Of a stretch of DNA of 64,000 nucleotides, positions 60,872-64,000 are shown in pieces; positions within the stretch are counted from its first letter, which is position 1; the number at the start of each line of letters is the position of its first letter. The translations under genes and the position numbers were made by a program. The stretch is from Alteromonas macleodii ATCC 27126 (lineage in GTDB: Bacteria > Pseudomonadota > Gammaproteobacteria > Enterobacterales > Alteromonadaceae): positions 930,001 to 994,000 of the forward strand of contig NC_018632.1 in assembly GCF_000172635.2 (NCBI RefSeq), in the 5' to 3' direction. The notes beneath the pieces were generated by a model. It did no database searches. It had not been told where the DNA came from and saw nothing but the letters and a program-made list of their open reading frames with translations.

Positions 60872-61816
60872 ATGGAACTGTCTAAATCACTCGCAACCGG
60901 GTTGATTATTGCCGCAAGTCTTTTAGGTGGCTGTGCGAGTAACCATACGCAAGATCAGGCTCAAGCCTATTCTCAAGACGCTGGGTCGAACCAGGCTGTA
61001 GTGGATACTTCAGACCCCCGCGACCCATTAGAGCCGGTTAACCGTGAAATCTGGGATTTTAACTGGGATGTGTTGGATGCCTACATCTTACGCCCAATAA
61101 CCGTTACCTACGTGACTGTGATGCCTCAGCCTGCGAGAACTGGTTTGGTGAACATCACGGACAACCTACAAGAGCCTGCGAATTTTTTGAATAATATGTT
61201 TCAAGGCAAGGTTGATGATGGATTAGATAGCTTGGCTCGTTTTTTAATTAACACCACGGTAGGGTTAGTTGGCACGTTTGACGTTGCGTCAAAAATTGGC
61301 ATTGAGCGTAAACGCGAGCAGTTTGGTGAAACTCTGGCTGTGTGGGGATTAGATACTGGGCCTTTCTTAATGCTGCCCTTTTTAGGCCCAAGCGATCCGC
61401 GAAGCTTCACCGGTGATTATGTTGACGGTTTTGCGTTTCCAATGTCGTTACTCGAAGGGTCTGTAAACTTAGCGCGTATTGGCATTTCGGTACTTGAAAC
61501 ACGAGCTCAATTACTTGATCAAGAGGCGCAGCTTGAGCAGTCGGTGGACGATTATGCGTTCGTTAAAAATGCTTACTTTGAAAACTTGGAGTTTCGCGTT
61601 ACTGACGGTAAGAGCGGCGATAAAGCCATTGATGATGAGCAGCTAGATGACTTTGCTGATTTTGAAGCAATGTTGGAAGGCAATGATTTTGATAGCTATG
61701 AAGAAACGTCGGAAGAAGGTGTTGATGAGTCGACAGATTCAGAAGATACATCAGTTGATGACAGTGAGAAAGCTAAGCTAAAAGAAAAAGACGCCAAGTC
61801 GAATGACGGCAAATAG
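60872..61816 (+). CDS. mlaA: MlaA (VacJ), outer membrane phospholipid transport lipoprotein
   Basis: The 314-residue lipoprotein has lipobox LGGC (Cys21) and the MlaA features DPLEPVNREIWDFNWDVLDAYILRP cut here to DPLEPVNREIWDFN, plus NFLNNMFQGK, RFLINTTVG and GPFLMLPFLGPSDPRS. It removes phospholipids from the outer leaflet and passes them to MlaC. The last 90 residues are an unusual acidic tail rich in Asp, Glu and Ser. It follows ccmI by 2 bases, not near the other mla genes. Confidence 0.95.
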   Translation: MELSKSLATGLIIAASLLGGCASNHTQDQAQAYSQDAGSNQAVVDTSDPRDPLEPVNREIWDFNWDVLDAYILRPITVTYVTVMPQPARTGLVNITDNLQEPANFLNNMFQGKVDDGLDSLARFLINTTVGLVGTFDVASKIGIERKREQFGETLAVWGLDTGPFLMLPFLGPSDPRSFTGDYVDGFAFPMSLLEGSVNLARIGISVLETRAQLLDQEAQLEQSVDDYAFVKNAYFENLEFRVTDGKSGDKAIDDEQLDDFADFEAMLEGNDFDSYEETSEEGVDESTDSEDTSVDDSEKAKLKEKDAKSNDGK

Positions 61817-61923
61817 AGCAAGAGTAATAAATAAAACGATGTTGGATAAAGTTCGGGGGCAGGGTTTAGTTATTGTTATCTAACCTCAACTTCAACGTCA
61901 CTCTAGCTATAAATGCCCGCACA

Positions 61924-61956
61924 AAAAAAGCCATGCTCAACAGCATGGCTTTTTAG
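61924..61956. terminator. Bidirectional terminator between mlaA and galE
   Basis: AAAAGCCATGCT and AGCATGGCTTTT pair around a 4-base loop, with an A run before and a T run after. It lies between convergent operons. Confidence 0.9.
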
Positions 61957-62001
61957 TTCTAGGTATGTGAACAAGCCTATCGGCAGCGTTCAAATGCAAA
62001 G

Positions 62002-63024
62002 CTAGTCCTTTGGATAGCCCATCGGGTTTTGTGACTGCCAGTTCCATGTGTCGGCACACATGTCTTCTAAGCCTTTTTCTGCATGCCAGCTGAGCTCTGT
62101 AGCAGCTTTTGTTGGGTCGGCATAACAGGCTGCCACATCGCCGCTTCTACGCGGAGCAATTTTATAAGGCACGGTTTTACCCGAGCCTTTTTCGAAAGCT
62201 TTGATCATTTCAATAACTGAATAGCCCTGACCTGTACCCAGATTGTACTTGTCTAAGCCCATGTTAAGGTTTAAACGATCAAGTGCCTTTAAGTGACCGT
62301 TGGCTAGATCGACAACGTGGATGTAGTCGCGAACGCCTGTTCCATCAACAGTATCGTAGTCGTCACCAAAAACGCTTAGCTGCTCCAGTTTACCGGTAGC
62401 TACCTGAGAAATATAAGGCATAAGGTTGTTCGGAATGCCATTAGGATCTTCACCGATTTGTCCAGACTCGTGTGCGCCAACGGGGTTAAAGTAGCGAAGC
62501 AATACAATGTTCCACTCGTTGTCCGATACGTAAAGATCGCTAAGCATATGTTCAACCATAAGCTTCGACATACCGTAAGGGTTTGTCGGGTGACCTGTCG
62601 CCATATCCTCACGCAGCGGTAGCGATGCAGGATCGCCGTAAACCGTTGCAGATGAGCTAAACACAATATTCTTTACGTTGTGCTTCTGCATAGCTTTACA
62701 CAGCGTCAGCGTGCCGTACACGTTGTTTTCATAGTATGAAAGGGGCTTTTGGACCGACTCACCTACGGCTTTTAAACCGGCAAAGTGAATAACTGCATAA
62801 ATGTTATGCTCGCTGAATATGTCATCTAACACGGCGGTATCGCGAATGTCACCTTGAACAAACGTAACCGACTTGCCTGTTAACGCTTCTACGCGACGAA
62901 GTGATTCCGCACTTGCGTTTGCAAGGTTATCCAGTACTACCACACCGTAGTTTTGTTCAAGTAACTGTAAAACTGTGTGACTACCTATATAGCCTGCACC
63001 ACCAGTGACTAAGATGGTCTTCAT
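62002..63024 (-). CDS. galE: GalE, UDP-glucose 4-epimerase
   Basis: The 340-residue extended SDR has [13 protein letters not shown]-binding, SSSATVYG and YGMSK catalytic motifs, and the [14 protein letters not shown] segment. It interconverts UDP-glucose and UDP-galactose for surface polysaccharides. It overlaps the upstream small gene by 4 bases (ATGA), so the two are coupled. Confidence 0.96.
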   Translation of the reverse strand: MKTILVTGGAGYIGSHTVLQLLEQNYGVVVLDNLANASAESLRRVEALTGKSVTFVQGDIRDTAVLDDIFSEHNIYAVIHFAGLKAVGESVQKPLSYYENNVYGTLTLCKAMQKHNVKNIVFSSSATVYGDPASLPLREDMATGHPTNPYGMSKLMVEHMLSDLYVSDNEWNIVLLRYFNPVGAHESGQIGEDPNGIPNNLMPYISQVATGKLEQLSVFGDDYDTVDGTGVRDYIHVVDLANGHLKALDRLNLNMGLDKYNLGTGQGYSVIEMIKAFEKGSGKTVPYKIAPRRSGDVAACYADPTKAATELSWHAEKGLEDMCADTWNWQSQNPMGYPKD

Positions 63025-63323
63025 GCATTCTCCTTGCTAGACGGTTGCGCAATGTATTTAGCGCAGATGGAATATTGAATAGGTTTTATAACCAATGGAT
63101 AAATTAAAAATACCACAAAAGCCCACAGTAACGAGGTCCAATTTGACGCGGTTTGAAGAATAAATGCGAATACCGGGACAATGACGAGTAACTTTAGCAC
63201 ATTCAGTAAAGTCTTCTCTGGGACAGATAGCCGCTTTGACGCTTGGTCAAGCAACTTAACCCGCTCTGTCAGTGGAAGACCTTTTAAGGCCGGAATGTCT
63301 CTGGTAGAAAAATAAAACTTCAT
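63021..63323 (-). CDS. Small membrane protein of unknown function (possibly DUF6170)
   Basis: The 100-residue product has a soluble N-terminal part ([20 protein letters not shown], about 1-40) and two helices (about 45-62 and 68-85). I believe it belongs to a family of unknown function common in Alteromonadales (DUF6170), but this is from memory. The 4-base overlap with galE suggests coexpression. Confidence 0.65.
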   Translation of the reverse strand: MKFYFSTRDIPALKGLPLTERVKLLDQASKRLSVPEKTLLNVLKLLVIVPVFAFILQTASNWTSLLWAFVVFLIYPLVIKPIQYSICAKYIAQPSSKENA

Positions 63324-63340
63324 AGGTTTATGAAAAGCCC

Positions 63341-63382
63341 TTAATAAAAAACCGCCGAAACGTTACGTTGCGGCGGTTATTG
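63341..63382 (-). terminator. Terminator of the POT-family transporter gene
   Basis: On the minus strand AACCGCCG and CGGCGGTT, with inner AACG/CGTT pairs and a TAA loop, make a long stem followed by a T run, 43 bases after the stop. Confidence 0.88.
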
Positions 63383-63422
63383 TAGGGTAATTGGTCAGCA
63401 CTTAAAACATGCTAACAATAAA

Positions 63423-64000
63423 TTACGCTTTTTCTTCAATACCCGCTTTTTCCCAGAAACGAGATTTAAAGCTCATTAAACCAATCACAATAGCAATGGC
63501 AATGCTAAATAGGGCAATTTGAAGATACAGGTCTGGCATTTGCTCTACGTTTTCAGGGTCGAAGTTGCCTGAAAGTAAGCCAGCAATGATGTTACCGATA
63601 GAGTAAGTCAGTACGAATACCCCCATCATTTGCCCTGCGAAACGCTTAGGCGCTAGTTTACTTACTGCACTTAGTGCTACTGGGCTTAAGCACAGCTCAC
63701 CAACTGTATGCAAGAAATACGTAGTAACAAGCCACATAGGCGCAACTTTAAGACCTTGTGCAGCGTACTGCGACGCCATAAACATTACCAAGAAGCCAGA
63801 CGCCATAATTACGATACCAATGGCACACTTAATGGTGTACGACGGGTCAATCATTCGCTTAGCAAGGTTTATCCAAAGGGCAGCGAAGAAAGGCGACAGG
63901 ATGATTATAAATAGGGAATTTGAAAGCTGAAACCATACGGTTGGGATAGCGTCCATCCCAAACCAAGAGGTAAGTAGCGAGCCGCTTTCAAGTACGCGGT
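63423..64000 (-). CDS. POT/PTR family proton-dependent oligopeptide transporter, 5' end outside window
   Basis: The frame is open past the right edge of the window; the ATG at 63956 is internal, since 14 more codons (RVLESGSLLTSWFG) precede it. The visible C-terminal part has five or six helices, including NSLFIIILSPFFAALW, TYFLHTVGELCLSPVALSAVS and KRFAGQMMGVFVLTYSIGN, typical of POT-family di- and tripeptide:H+ symporters (DtpA-like). The missing part includes the N-terminal ExxERFxYY motif, so substrate cannot be judged. Confidence 0.88.
   Translation of the reverse strand, partial: RVLESGSLLTSWFGMDAIPTVWFQLSNSLFIIILSPFFAALWINLAKRMIDPSYTIKCAIGIVIMASGFLVMFMASQYAAQGLKVAPMWLVTTYFLHTVGELCLSPVALSAVSKLAPKRFAGQMMGVFVLTYSIGNIIAGLLSGNFDPENVEQMPDLYLQIALFSIAIAIVIGLMSFKSRFWEKAGIEEKA

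Overview
The window looks like a chromosomal segment of a marine gammaproteobacterium of the Alteromonadales, closest in character to Alteromonas/Glaciecola. The basis is family-level resemblance of the encoded proteins (YggN, HemW, RdgB, SrmB, MutS, RecA, Ccm), moderate G+C, many TonB-dependent receptors and a complete alginate-degradation locus. No search was run. I see no rRNA, tRNA, insertion sequence, prophage or CRISPR array.

Layout. 1-7158 is mostly minus-strand housekeeping: a partial DUF2884/YggN gene, hemW-rdgB, srmB, two lipoproteins and cca. 7378-10852 holds a GspA-like ATPase, a GspB-like protein with an added DUF3391 domain, and a convergent HD-GYP protein with the same DUF3391 domain. 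11199-16076 is the leuABCD operon read leftwards, preceded by a leucine-rich leader peptide and an attenuator; leuC carries a one-base frameshift.

17188-40010 is an alginate utilisation locus. It encodes two TonB-dependent receptors (the first frameshifted), two PL7 lyases, a PL6 lyase, a PL6-like lipoprotein lacking the expected catalytic lysine, a PL17 oligoalginate lyase, KdgF, a DEH reductase candidate, an MFS uronate transporter, KdgK, Eda and a FadR-type GntR regulator. Together they can cut alginate outside the cell, import oligomers through the outer membrane, reduce them to monomers, and convert these via DEH, KDG and KDPG to pyruvate and glyceraldehyde-3-phosphate. Ten exact copies of ATTGGTAA (either strand) lie in the five promoter regions of this locus and look like the regulator's operator.

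40154-47764 is again core: pyrG-eno, mutS, pncC and recA (with a LexA box inside its promoter). 48081-50082 is a NatAB-type ABC exporter. 50219-53145 is an FlhB-C-terminal-like/FliK-like flagellar pair. 53426-60869 is the full ccmABCDEFGHI cytochrome c maturation operon followed by mlaA. The window ends with galE, a small membrane protein and the 3' part of a POT-family peptide transporter.

Both frameshifts (leuC, TonB receptor) are the loss of one A after the same TGGAAA context. This may be a base-calling artefact, so neither gene should be called dead without read-level checking.
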